Shown: positions 1-7,520 of the stretch, one piece after another
Layout: the number at the start of each line of letters is the position of its first letter
Position numbering within the stretch: position 1 is the first letter of the stretch
DNA from: Enterococcus sp. 9E7_DIV0242
GTDB taxonomy: Bacteria > Bacillota > Bacilli > Lactobacillales > Enterococcaceae
Assembly: GCF_002140975.2 (NCBI RefSeq)
Contig: NZ_CP147247.1
Span: 1,736,001 to 1,800,000, forward strand
Direction: 5' to 3'
Length of the DNA stretch: 64,000 nt
Made by a program: the position numbers and the translations under genes
The notes under the pieces: model-generated
The model's database searches: none
What the model saw: the letters and a program-made list of their open reading frames with translations, nothing else
What the model was told of the DNA's origin: nothing

Positions 1-40
1 CCAGTTCCTCTTGCGTTTCAATTGCTTTAAATTCTGACAT
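1..40 (-). CDS. Start of next phage structural gene (scaffold-like), partial
   Basis: The first 13 codons of a leftward gene are visible (MSEFKAIETQEEL), starting with ATG at position 40 behind the ribosome binding site GGAAAGGA. The opening resembles the start of DUF4355-type phage scaffold proteins, and its place right after the head genes fits that. Only the start is seen, so the product is an inference from position and a short match. Confidence 0.45.
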   Translation of the reverse strand, partial: MSEFKAIETQEEL

Positions 41-90
41 AATAAAAATCCTTTCCCAGCTTACCCGGCTGTCTCGGTAATTTTTTGTAT

Positions 91-120
91 TAAAAAAGCG
101 GCTCTAAAATAGAGTCGCTT
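91..120 (-). terminator. Rho-independent terminator after terL
   Basis: On the minus strand the arms AGCGACTCT and AGAGCCGCT pair with one mismatch around the loop ATTTT and are followed by a T run. The hairpin overlaps the stop codon of the terminase gene, so terL transcription probably ends here. Confidence 0.75.
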
Positions 121-1528
121 AATACCTAACTTGTTGTTTTTTCTTAGGCTTAACATTGCTGCAAGCCCAATGTGCTAATAAAGCACTATCCATTAAACTA
201 ATGTCCATATCATCAAACTGTGACTTATACCCAAAACCGCCATTCGTACCAATGTTTCGTTTTTCGGAGTTGGTTACTACTGCAGTAAGTGACGGTTGAT
301 CCGTGTGACAGATACCCTTTTGGAATATTCCCTGCTCCCATGCTGAATTTGCAGCGATGATTTCTGAAACTTTCGGTAATATTGGTTGTTTCAGTTTGAA
401 ATCCTTCATCTCACTAGAAAGAATGTTCTGTCCGGCCGCTCCATCAATCGCCACACTCGCAACATCAGCATTTTTTAGAAAATTAATGATCCATTGATTC
501 CCATTCCGTACAGATTGACAATCGATCGATTCAACAAAGATTTTTCCTGATAAGGTACGAACCGCAATGCTCATAGACACATTCGCGCCATCATTACCGT
601 ACTTTATACCAACGTGCAACGGACCTCTAAGAGCCGGCAAAGCTTTAACTTTCAACGCTTGCCACTCAGTTTCTGAAATAGCTGATTTTTGATTGTATTT
701 AGGCCAATAACCAAGACGTTGAACGTTATGATCAAGTTTATCCTCGCCTAGCTCCGCCTCTATCTTACGTTCATTTAAATGATAGCCCATCGATGGATTA
801 GAGTTGTACCAAGCTTCTATATCATTGATATCCTTTTCTTCATCGACTGACCATTCAGCCCAACCGGAATATTTGCCCTGTCCAAAGAGAATTTTTTCCC
901 GATAACTAGTAAATACAGTACCACTAGAAACTGGTGTCGGCGGTGTACCACACATGATTGTCATAGGATTATCGCTATCAGTTACCGTGTACTTCAACGC
1001 TGATTCTTGCTCTATTGTGTACTCTTGGGCTTCATCAATAACTAGCAAATCAAATCCTTCTCCAAGTCCACCACTTGATGTTCTAGTCCTGAATTGGATA
1101 ACCCCACCGCTCTCATACAGTTCCAAGCGTTCCTGTCCTTTGGCTTTTATTGAATTAAAATCCTCGCCTTCGACATACCCCATATCTTCAAGATACTTTT
1201 TCATCTTTTCGAACGAGGAATGAGACGTACTAATCCGGTGTGCTGTATGAAGCGTGTTTAAGCCCTCTTCTAGCGCCCAAAGTTCAACCATATATACTAT
1301 TTCTGTTTTACCATTTCGTCGCGGAATTGAAAAACCGTATTTTTGATGTACCCACAAGCCATCATTGTCAACGGCCATAATAGGCTCTAATAAATTAAGC
1401 TGCCACTCGTAACATTCACGACCCGTTTTTTCATAATATTCAATTGCTTTTTGACATAGACTGTGTTCATATGGAAGAATTACCGATTGAGTAGGATGCT
1501 GATTACCAAATCGCACTTTAGTAGTCAT
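119..1528 (-). CDS. terL: Phage terminase large subunit
   Basis: This 469-residue protein is the ATP-driven DNA packaging motor and headful/cos nuclease of the phage. Near residues 66-75 it has a Walker A-like segment (SIPRRNGKTE). A Walker B followed by the catalytic glutamate (LLVIDEAQE) lies near residue 165. The C-terminal half has the acidic patches expected of the RNase H-like nuclease (AIDGAAGQ). The ATG follows GAAAGGGG. The gene sits downstream of the portal and MuF genes and is bracketed by two terminators. That is unusual, because terL normally precedes the portal gene. No small terminase subunit was recognised. Confidence 0.9.
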   Translation of the reverse strand: MTTKVRFGNQHPTQSVILPYEHSLCQKAIEYYEKTGRECYEWQLNLLEPIMAVDNDGLWVHQKYGFSIPRRNGKTEIVYMVELWALEEGLNTLHTAHRISTSHSSFEKMKKYLEDMGYVEGEDFNSIKAKGQERLELYESGGVIQFRTRTSSGGLGEGFDLLVIDEAQEYTIEQESALKYTVTDSDNPMTIMCGTPPTPVSSGTVFTSYREKILFGQGKYSGWAEWSVDEEKDINDIEAWYNSNPSMGYHLNERKIEAELGEDKLDHNVQRLGYWPKYNQKSAISETEWQALKVKALPALRGPLHVGIKYGNDGANVSMSIAVRTLSGKIFVESIDCQSVRNGNQWIINFLKNADVASVAIDGAAGQNILSSEMKDFKLKQPILPKVSEIIAANSAWEQGIFQKGICHTDQPSLTAVVTNSEKRNIGTNGGFGYKSQFDDMDISLMDSALLAHWACSNVKPKKKQQVRY

Positions 1529-1578
1529 AGCTTTCCCCTTTCAACCCTGTTCAGCATGGTAACCCTATCGCTGGGTAC

Positions 1579-1609
1579 AAAAAAAGCACTTAGCTTTCGC
1601 TGAGCGCTT
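1579..1609 (-). terminator. Rho-independent terminator upstream of terL
   Basis: The minus strand forms AAGCGCTCAGC / GCTAAGTGCTT around a GAAA tetraloop and ends in seven T. It directly follows the 80-residue gene, so the head operon and terL are separated by a strong-looking terminator. Confidence 0.8.
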
Positions 1610-1850
1610 AGAAAATTATTTTTTCCCATGATTCGATTGGAATTTCTTCAATGGGTGTATTCGTATCAATAGCTTGTTGAACATCCTCGGCCATAGCCTT
1701 TATTCCTGCTTTCAATTCCTCCGGATGGTCAGCTATGTTTAACGGGTTCCACCAGCCTATTATATTGTCTGGAATATCCATATTGAAATGATTCCGATAA
1801 TTCTGTTTTAGCGTATCTGCTTCTTTGAAAAGCTTGTCAACTTCATTCAT
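1608..1850 (-). CDS. Small acidic phage protein next to MuF toxin-like gene
   Basis: An 80-residue protein without signal peptide or membrane segment, starting 6 bp after the MuF gene ends, with the site AAAGG before ATG. I do not recognise a family with certainty. It may be an ordinary accessory gene of the head module. Its position immediately downstream of a MuF protein with a peptidase-like tail also makes it a candidate cognate immunity protein, which is inference only. Confidence 0.7.
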   Translation of the reverse strand: MNEVDKLFKEADTLKQNYRNHFNMDIPDNIIGWWNPLNIADHPEELKAGIKAMAEDVQQAIDTNTPIEEIPIESWEKIIF

Positions 1851-1856
1851 CCTTTA

Positions 1857-3401
1857 TCATCCTTTCAATAACATTCCAATGATCAAATTTAAATACTCCG
1901 GATCGTCCGCTATACTTTTGTAGAACCATACATCATCTTTACTAATTTCAAAAAGTTGTCCGTTTCCCGGTTCGTATATACTTTCTAGCCCCATACTCAA
2001 TACTTCACTAGCATATTGATATTCTTTCCCAATATACGGGCTTATGAAATTATCTCGTTTAGTATATTCGCTGTATCTATAGCCAAAGTTAGGAAATATT
2101 TCCGTAAGACTAGTTTTTGCTTCTCCCTCAGTTCTATATGCGACAAACTCTTTGCTGATTCGCAACAAATCTGGGTTAAGATGCTCTACTAAGTGGCCTA
2201 TCTCATGGTAGGCGGTCGTTTTCCTCGTGCCGTCAGCATAAATGCTCAAGCCTTCCCCCGGCCTTGCCCCTCTTAGTAGCTGCCTGCCACTAGCGTTGCG
2301 TAATTCTCCGGAGAAAAAACCTCTATTTGTCTTGCCTGCAAATAATTTTTTATTATTTTGTTCTAGCAAATCCGCCCAATCTTTCGGATAATAGGAAAAT
2401 GCTTTCTCAAGCTGAGCTTTAACTGTTTTGTTAGACCTATTATACCATGTTTCTTTTGGTATTTTGCCTGACATTGTCCTGAAATTGCTGAATATTTCGG
2501 TTAATTTCTCTTTATCGCCTAGTAAGCTATCGATTTTATACAGGTCATTCACTTGTTCCCCTATGCTTATTAGCTCGCGAGGTGTAGCGGTCTTGATATT
2601 AATATCTCTTATACGTCTCTTTAGCGCTTCGATTCTCAATGTTTTGTCGTCTTTTGCATTAAGATTCTTTCGATTTTCTTTTTCTTCTTTCTTCTTCGAA
2701 TTCCTCCAAAACTTCGACCACACGTCTTGCTTTCTTCCGTCGCCCGGATCGTATTCTACTGTACAGCGACAACGTTCATGCCTGCGGTAAATATCATCCG
2801 GCGCATCCTCGTAGTCATATGATCCAGCAAGATTCTGACACCACTTACAGGCGTGACCTGATACTCTACGAATAATCTTCGGTTTGAGTCCTGACCTAGA
2901 TTGAAAGCTCGCGTTTTTTTCGATAGAATCATCCACGATACTCTGGCTAAAGTTTACTATAGGATCATCAAGAATCCACTTGATAGCCTCAAAATCATCC
3001 TCAGAAGAAACACGGTTCACAATTCCATCGATACGATCCTGATTTAATTCTGGAACCTGTGCTTTTAAACGTAAATTTGCATTTTGGTTAAGTTGAGTTT
3101 GTACATCATAAGCAAAGCCAGAAATTAAATCATGATTTTTCTTCATAGTTGGATTTAGCAACCTATCGGCAATGTTATAGTGCATTTTCCCATCCGGTAA
3201 GCTGGCAGCAGCAAGATTTTTCGATAAAACATCGGCTAGTATGTCGCCTACCTCAATTGCAAAGCCGTTCACATCGAGATACGTTGCCTTATTTTCTTTC
3301 AACATAGCTACAGCTTTTTTTAAGTTGGTACTGTTTGAGGCTCGGATGTCAAACTGACTTTCAATAGATTCTAAGAGGTCCGGTACAACATCCTGAACCA
3401 T
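1857..3401 (-). CDS. MuF-type minor head protein with C-terminal metallopeptidase-like domain
   Basis: The N-terminal ~240 residues are a phage minor head (MuF / SPP1 gp7-like) domain, including the Cys/His cluster GHACKWCQNLAG and RRHERCRC. MuF proteins sit near the portal and can be ejected with the DNA. After a charged linker the C-terminal part carries HEIGHLVEH at residues 399-407, a zincin HExxH motif, and a later glutamate in YASEVLS near residue 466 that could be the third zinc ligand. The length (514) exceeds that of a simple MuF protein. This layout matches the MuF polymorphic-toxin architecture known in temperate phages of Firmicutes. The gene overlaps the portal stop and starts with ATG behind AAAGGAG. 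Confidence 0.85.
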   Translation of the reverse strand: MVQDVVPDLLESIESQFDIRASNSTNLKKAVAMLKENKATYLDVNGFAIEVGDILADVLSKNLAAASLPDGKMHYNIADRLLNPTMKKNHDLISGFAYDVQTQLNQNANLRLKAQVPELNQDRIDGIVNRVSSEDDFEAIKWILDDPIVNFSQSIVDDSIEKNASFQSRSGLKPKIIRRVSGHACKWCQNLAGSYDYEDAPDDIYRRHERCRCTVEYDPGDGRKQDVWSKFWRNSKKKEEKENRKNLNAKDDKTLRIEALKRRIRDINIKTATPRELISIGEQVNDLYKIDSLLGDKEKLTEIFSNFRTMSGKIPKETWYNRSNKTVKAQLEKAFSYYPKDWADLLEQNNKKLFAGKTNRGFFSGELRNASGRQLLRGARPGEGLSIYADGTRKTTAYHEIGHLVEHLNPDLLRISKEFVAYRTEGEAKTSLTEIFPNFGYRYSEYTKRDNFISPYIGKEYQYASEVLSMGLESIYEPGNGQLFEISKDDVWFYKSIADDPEYLNLIIGMLLKG

Positions 3402-4630
3402 TAACCATCAGCTCCTTTCAACCCCGTTAGGTCTCTAATTGTCTCGCCATTTACGTACCCCGGAACAGCTTGATTAAGCTTGACTGCTCCATCTCCAACC
3501 AGACCTAATGTATTCGCGTCTGCTTCAAAAAGAGGCTCCCACTTCGGCTTTGTATTCATAAATTGGCTTCTTGTAAATGAGTAATCATCTCTTAAGCAAG
3601 CTGCTAGATAAGCGACATTCAATAAACCGGACCCTAGACTACGTTGTGCTTTCCGTCCGGCAAGTCGCAAATTCTCATGACTTGCCTTGATTGCTTCAAC
3701 GCTGGACGGATTGTCAGACACAAACCCCAAGTCATCTAACGTTAGCCCTGTTTCTCCTGCGAAGCCAGCAGCAGCAGTCTTTAATTGCTCGGTAAATGGT
3801 GTCATACTTGACGTTGTGAACTGTCCTAACTTCGGAGATTCTCCGTTCTCGTCTTGGGTAAACTGCAGCATGCTTGTGACTGTAGCTCTCCAACTATCCA
3901 ATGGCTCAGACTCACTACTCAACCCAACTACCCATTTTTGTGGAAACGAATAAAACTCCGCTGTGATATCTGCGCGCTCTAACGTTCGCTTAGCATAGCG
4001 TTGATAGTACATCCCGGCACGTGTGATGCGTGAACGTCCAAAAGGTCTAACTGCATCCGGGCGATGAATGATAGGCACTAACAGCGGATGCGGAACGTTG
4101 CTTTCGATTGTTGTTGACTCTTTGTTGTCAATGTAATAAGTTGTCTTTCCGGGTAAAAAATGTGCTTCCGAAATTGGCGCTCCTTTGTCATCTCTATCCA
4201 ATACAGCATAACCCTCTGTTAACAGCCCCGTAATAGGATCAATTATTCCAGTAGCATTGCTTGCTTCTATGACTTGCAACCTTACGTTGTCATCTTCTCC
4301 TTGTGAGATATAGACGAAACTACAAGAAGCGATTAGCGCAGATAGAACAACACTGTCAAAAAACACATCCGGGTTATTATCTTGGAAAATTTCATTTACC
4401 ATAAAATCGTCATTCGTAAATTCACGAAATACCAAACGATCGGCTAAGCTGTCTACGCCTTTAGCACACCAGCCTAAAATCGATCGATAGCGTATTCTTA
4501 TTTCTTCGGGTATGGTAACGCCCATTAATGGATCAGTGTATTTCATAGCGTATTGCTCATAACGCATATCTACTCTTTTTTTGCGTAAACTCAGCTTTGT
4601 TCTTAGATATCCAATACCTTTTTCTTCCAC
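3401..4630 (-). CDS. Phage portal protein (SPP1 gp6-like)
   Basis: A 409-residue portal protein that forms the dodecameric DNA channel at the capsid vertex. It resembles the SPP1-type portal family (GWCAKGVDSLADRLVFREF, IHRPDAVRPFGRSRITRAGM, SHENLRLAGRKAQRSLGSG). I chose the GTG at 4630 because AAAGGAG lies 8 bp upstream. An in-frame ATG further upstream (4696) lacks a ribosome site and would add 22 atypical residues. The gene overlaps the following MuF gene start. Confidence 0.9.
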   Translation of the reverse strand: MEEKGIGYLRTKLSLRKKRVDMRYEQYAMKYTDPLMGVTIPEEIRIRYRSILGWCAKGVDSLADRLVFREFTNDDFMVNEIFQDNNPDVFFDSVVLSALIASCSFVYISQGEDDNVRLQVIEASNATGIIDPITGLLTEGYAVLDRDDKGAPISEAHFLPGKTTYYIDNKESTTIESNVPHPLLVPIIHRPDAVRPFGRSRITRAGMYYQRYAKRTLERADITAEFYSFPQKWVVGLSSESEPLDSWRATVTSMLQFTQDENGESPKLGQFTTSSMTPFTEQLKTAAAGFAGETGLTLDDLGFVSDNPSSVEAIKASHENLRLAGRKAQRSLGSGLLNVAYLAACLRDDYSFTRSQFMNTKPKWEPLFEADANTLGLVGDGAVKLNQAVPGYVNGETIRDLTGLKGADG

Positions 4631-4758
4631 TTTTTCAGCTCCTTTCAATGTCGCGCGAGAAAATATGTACAGTGACGGCGTGAACCTCGGCCACAAGCAC
4701 GGGTGGGGTAGTACCCCCCTATCTATTTCTCGTCGCTCTTGTCCTTAATCATGGCCTT

Positions 4759-5100
4759 CTACGATGAATAAGATGACCAATCGATTGATTGTGGTAAGTT
4801 CCTATTACCTAATACTTTTGTTCCTTGTTGTTCTAGTTGCTTGTTGTTGAATAGCTTGTCAGACTTCTGTCTGTTGCAAGTCCAGTGAGCTAACTGCAGG
4901 TTGGCAATGTCAGATGGATGCCCACCTTTTGATACAGGTACTATATGATCGACCACAGCTGACATAGGTTCAGGAGACTTTAGTCTCTTGTCTATCGGCC
5001 TGCCGCATATGCCACAGGTATTCTCTGTCTTTAGTAGTCTCTTCTTATTCTTCTCAAAGGCTACTCTGTGCGGTCCTTGTCTGTCTGCTCTTGCTGTCAT
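4759..5100 (-). CDS. Phage HNH endonuclease
   Basis: A 113-residue HNH nuclease. Two CxxC-type pairs (CGICG, CNRQK) frame the HNH core VVDHIVPVSKGGHPSDIANLQLAH in outline: the DH dyad, the asparagine and the final histidine are all present. Such proteins sit next to terminase genes in cos phages and assist terminase cleavage, which suggests the cos site is nearby. The ATG follows AAAGGAG by 8 bp. No terS follows it; the portal gene comes next. Confidence 0.88.
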   Translation of the reverse strand: MTARADRQGPHRVAFEKNKKRLLKTENTCGICGRPIDKRLKSPEPMSAVVDHIVPVSKGGHPSDIANLQLAHWTCNRQKSDKLFNNKQLEQQGTKVLGNRNLPQSIDWSSYSS

Positions 5101-5146
5101 CTGGTTTGCTCCTTTCTGTGGGGCGGCTAGAATAAAAGGCCCTCGG

Positions 5147-5305
5147 TCAGTTACTTATTTGCTTACCACAATTCTTGCAAAAGTAAATCTTATTGCTGTT
5201 CTCGATACCTAGATAAAGATACTCATGTTTACACCTCAATCGACTGATAAATGACTTTCTCTTCGTTAAGCGAAAAAACTTCCTATTCTTTTCTAGTTCT
5301 TCCAT
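5147..5305 (-). CDS. Small Cys-rich phage protein (zinc-ribbon-like), copy 2
   Basis: This 52-residue ORF has the site AAGAGGTG 6 bp before ATG. It contains LRCKHEY and later YFCKNCGK, so a C-x-H followed by CxxC pattern able to bind zinc. It overlaps the end of the neighbouring 47-residue gene by 13 bp and shares its Cys/His layout, so the two look like a tandem duplication. Function unknown. Confidence 0.6.
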   Translation of the reverse strand: MEELEKNRKFFRLTKRKSFISRLRCKHEYLYLGIENSNKIYFCKNCGKQISN

Positions 5306-5436
5306 TTCCCACACCTCTTACATTCCTGATAATGAAACGGTGGATAAGCGTTGATTACCTTATGCTTGTAATCGTGTTGACAAATCAAATGTTGTTTCGT
5401 TATTCGCTTAATCCATAGAAGTAAATCGCCAATCAT
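5293..5436 (-). CDS. Small Cys-rich phage protein (zinc-ribbon-like), copy 1
   Basis: This 47-residue ORF begins at an ATG 8 bp after AAGGAG, the best ribosome site in this stretch. It contains LICQHDY and QECKRCGK, the same C-x-H-[DE]-Y ... CKxCGK pattern as the next gene. It is the first gene after the terminator at 5461-5481. No known function. Confidence 0.6.
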   Translation of the reverse strand: MIGDLLLWIKRITKQHLICQHDYKHKVINAYPPFHYQECKRCGKWKN

Positions 5437-5460
5437 AGCATCAGCTCCTTAATCAAAATA

Positions 5461-5481
5461 AAAAGACCGCCTAAGCGATCT
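5461..5481 (-). terminator. Rho-independent terminator after the tRNA region
   Basis: Minus-strand arms GATCGC and GCGGTC around TTAG, followed by TTTTTA. It would end a transcript carrying the tRNA and its flanking hairpins before the small Cys-rich genes. Confidence 0.6.
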
Positions 5482-5485
5482 AATC

Positions 5486-5860
5486 AAACTATGTAACCTG
5501 CGTAGTTAGCGCAGGAGTATCACAGTTACCATCTGCGACAGTGGACGTCTACAAACGAGAGTTAACTCGACGCCAGCTCAGGGTACCCCCTCTCGACCTC
5601 CTGAACGTTTTAACAAGGATTGTAGGACTTGAACCCACACTAACGGTTTTGGAGACCGTTGCTCTACCGGTTGAGCTATACCCTTAGAATGCTACCTGCT
5701 CAGCCAGATAGCACAATGTGTAACGATGCTGAGTCGTTTGCTGCTGTACTCTGTTTCCGCAGATAGCAGCTAAAGAAGAAACTCATTAGACGATTATTTT
5801 TTAGTTTGTTGTAAGTGCCTCGTTCTTTGATTTTCTCCTTTTTTCTTAAAATTCCACATT
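5486..5860 (-). ncRNA. Structured non-coding stretch around the phage tRNA
   Basis: No convincing ORF is found here on either strand. On the minus strand several hairpins precede and follow the tRNA: TGCTATCTG/CAGGTAGCA (about 5692-5715), GCTGCT/AGCAGC (about 5740-5772) and CCTGCG/CGCAGG (about 5497-5515). It lies between a promoter-like sequence at 5867-5895 and a terminator at 5461-5481, so it could be one processed RNA or the late-operon leader. The cos site could also be in this neighbourhood. Confidence 0.4.
5614..5685 (-). tRNA. Phage-encoded tRNA-Trp (CCA)
   Basis: The minus strand folds as a cloverleaf. The acceptor is AAGGGTA/AATCCTT, with one mismatch at the inner end. The D-arm is GCTC/GAGC. 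The anticodon stem is ACGGT/ACCGT with loop CTCCAAA, which gives anticodon CCA. The T-arm is GTGGG/CCTAC with loop TTCAAGT. The discriminator base is G and no CCA end is encoded. It lies within the late phage region, not at an attachment site. Confidence 0.88.
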
Positions 5861-5866
5861 ACCATT

Positions 5867-5895
5867 TTATCAATGAAATTAGGGTCGAAAGTCAA
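5867..5895 (-). promoter_or_regulatory. Candidate phage late promoter
   Basis: Just downstream of the ArpU gene the minus strand has TTGACT, a 17 bp spacer and TGATAA. The -35 is good and the -10 weak, which would suit a promoter needing an activator such as the adjacent ArpU protein. Inference from position and sequence. Confidence 0.45.
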
Positions 5896-5909
5896 GAAAT
5901 AGTACAATT

Positions 5910-6329
5910 TTAAACATTTAAGTTTAATTTTCTTGCAATTTCGATAAAGAAATCATCTCGTTTGCTAAAAGCTGTAGTTCTGCTGCAATAGACTAGGCCG
6001 TTCACAATCAACCCTTGCATAGTATACTTCGGACATTTTCTCATATACAGCTCTCTGATGATAACTTCTGTGTCTTCGTCAAACTCTTCTAAGGTATCAG
6101 CAACGGCTCTCTTATTCCGCTCAAGCCCTGTCAACCTCTTATCCTGCTCAATCGTAATCATCAAATTATCTTGAGCATCATAACTGGCTTTAGTTCCCTT
6201 GATGTCTCTGTTGATGTCAGACTCACGATATGGATAACGTAGTTCTTCTTCACGTTTTCGAATATGTTCGTCTGTTTCCGGATAATCCGCTAGAATATCC
6301 TTGATATAATTAAACGTTGATTTTCTCAA
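5910..6329 (-). CDS. ArpU/RinA-family phage late transcriptional regulator
   Basis: A 139-residue protein with the typical opening of the family (MRKSTFNYIKDILADYPETDEHIRKREEEL in outline) and a C-terminal helix-turn-helix-like part. ArpU/RinA proteins switch on late (head, tail, lysis) transcription in Gram-positive phages. Its position as the last gene before the tRNA and structural genes fits. The start is TTG, 9 bp after AAAGGGG. Confidence 0.88.
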   Translation of the reverse strand: MRKSTFNYIKDILADYPETDEHIRKREEELRYPYRESDINRDIKGTKASYDAQDNLMITIEQDKRLTGLERNKRAVADTLEEFDEDTEVIIRELYMRKCPKYTMQGLIVNGLVYCSRTTAFSKRDDFFIEIARKLNLNV

Positions 6330-6333
6330 ATCG

Positions 6334-6425
6334 TCAGTCCCCTTTCTTCTCTCTATAAGCTACATACACAAATATCGCAACGATAGCCACGATCAGCACT
6401 GCAACAAATATGTTTTATAGCTCAT
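6334..6425 (-). pseudogene. Small membrane ORF apparently broken by a 1-base deletion
   Basis: The reading frame IFVAVLIVAIVAIFVYVAYR...KKGD ending at 6334 is a clean single transmembrane segment but has no start of its own. The ATG at 6423-6425 (ATGAGCTATAAAAC) is one base out of frame. One extra A in the AAAA run would join them into an exact 30-residue protein. It could be a real lesion, a sequence error, or a chance hydrophobic frame. Confidence 0.4.
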
Positions 6426-6603
6426 TATGTTTCACTCTTTCGTTTAGTTCTGCGTTGATCACGTCCATGATGCTAAACTCTTTTTTAGCAGGCGTGACTA
6501 ATTCGAGTAGTCGTTTAGCTACACCTTGAATATGCGAGTTCTTGGCGCCGACTACTGCAACATAATCGACTATCTCACTTGCTAGCTTCTGTTTTTCATT
6601 CAT
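6415..6603 (-). CDS. Hypothetical phage protein, 62 aa
   Basis: A 62-residue soluble protein starting at ATG 8 bp after AGGAGG. No recognised domain. It lies between the methyltransferase and ArpU genes in the same direction. Confidence 0.65.
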   Translation of the reverse strand: MNEKQKLASEIVDYVAVVGAKNSHIQGVAKRLLELVTPAKKEFSIMDVINAELNERVKHNEL

Positions 6604-6635
6604 TCTCCCGACCTCCTGTCTTAATATACGCAGTT

Positions 6636-7445
6636 TTATAGCAAAGTTATTTGACTTACATGGTTCTCTACCCGATCAACAGATAAATCATGGTATTCTT
6701 TCTCTTTTTCAAAACATATGAAATTTCTATTTGTGTTGAGACATGCGACTGCAGTTGTTCCTGATCCAGAGCAGCTATCTAAAACAGTGTCGTTTTCATT
6801 CGTGTATGTCTTTATCAGATATTCAAACAGGCTTACTGGTTTTTGTGTTGGGTGTAACGCTGATTTTTGAGTATCTTTAGGAAACTCTAAAACAGAAACT
6901 GGAAACCTTTCGCCATTCGATACTGATATTGTTTCTTTATCAGCTTGATTATAGTTAGAGCCGTGATTTCCTTTTTTTGTTTCATAAGGTTTAAATCCGC
7001 TACGCATCTGCGGATTGTATGTCGGCAGCTTCTTGTAGAACACAAGCAGGTGGTCATGATCCTGTTTTCCAAATACTAAAATATTTTCGTTGTCTTTTAA
7101 TGGCATCTTTTTAGCATTTAGAAATCCTGTACCAGCTGTTTTCTTCCAAATCCACTCGTATCTCAATAGTTTCAGATTACTTACACCTAAAACCTTATCA
7201 AAAGGAGCTTGAGCAGTTAAAACTATAGCTCCGTCATCCTTGATAATTCTTTCATATTGTTTCCATAGCGGCTCTAAAGGAATCACTGAATCCCATTTAT
7301 TTCTTGTTGTTCCATACGGTAAATCTGTAAGAATCATGTCCACCGACTTATCAGGTATACGTTGCATACCTATTAAACAGTCCTCGTTGTATATCTTGTT
7401 TAGTTCGATCATATTATTCACAAAAGGAGTAAAGATATCTTTCAT
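6636..7445 (-). CDS. Phage DNA N4/N6 methyltransferase
   Basis: A beta-class-like DNA methyltransferase (about 269 residues from the chosen start). It has the catalytic motif DLPY in ILTDLPYGTTRNKWDS, then LHPTQKPVSLFEYLI, and the SAM-binding motif DSCSGSGTTAVA near the C-terminus. No restriction partner is nearby, so it is an orphan phage enzyme, probably for evading host restriction or for regulation. The start is uncertain: the ATG at 7445 has GGAGG about 12 bp upstream. An upstream ATG at 7529 would overlap the rightward promoter and lacks support. Confidence 0.85.
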   Translation of the reverse strand: MKDIFTPFVNNMIELNKIYNEDCLIGMQRIPDKSVDMILTDLPYGTTRNKWDSVIPLEPLWKQYERIIKDDGAIVLTAQAPFDKVLGVSNLKLLRYEWIWKKTAGTGFLNAKKMPLKDNENILVFGKQDHDHLLVFYKKLPTYNPQMRSGFKPYETKKGNHGSNYNQADKETISVSNGERFPVSVLEFPKDTQKSALHPTQKPVSLFEYLIKTYTNENDTVLDSCSGSGTTAVACLNTNRNFICFEKEKEYHDLSVDRVENHVSQITLL

Positions 7446-7469
7446 GCCGGCCGGCAAACCTCCGACTCC

Positions 7470-7498
7470 TTTCGATTTTTCTGTATCTATGGTATAAA
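7470..7498 (+). promoter_or_regulatory. Promoter of the rightward small membrane gene
   Basis: TTTCGA, 17 bp, TATAAA on the plus strand, ending 22 bp before the ATG at 7521. The -10 is near consensus and the -35 fair. It points against the surrounding leftward phage operon. Confidence 0.55.
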
Positions 7499-7520
7499 TG
7501 TTTGTATGGAGGGAAGATAT

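Noticed and set aside
5690..5800. A second tRNA upstream of tRNA-Trp
   Set aside because: Hairpins are present, but no T-loop or anticodon stem can be fitted.
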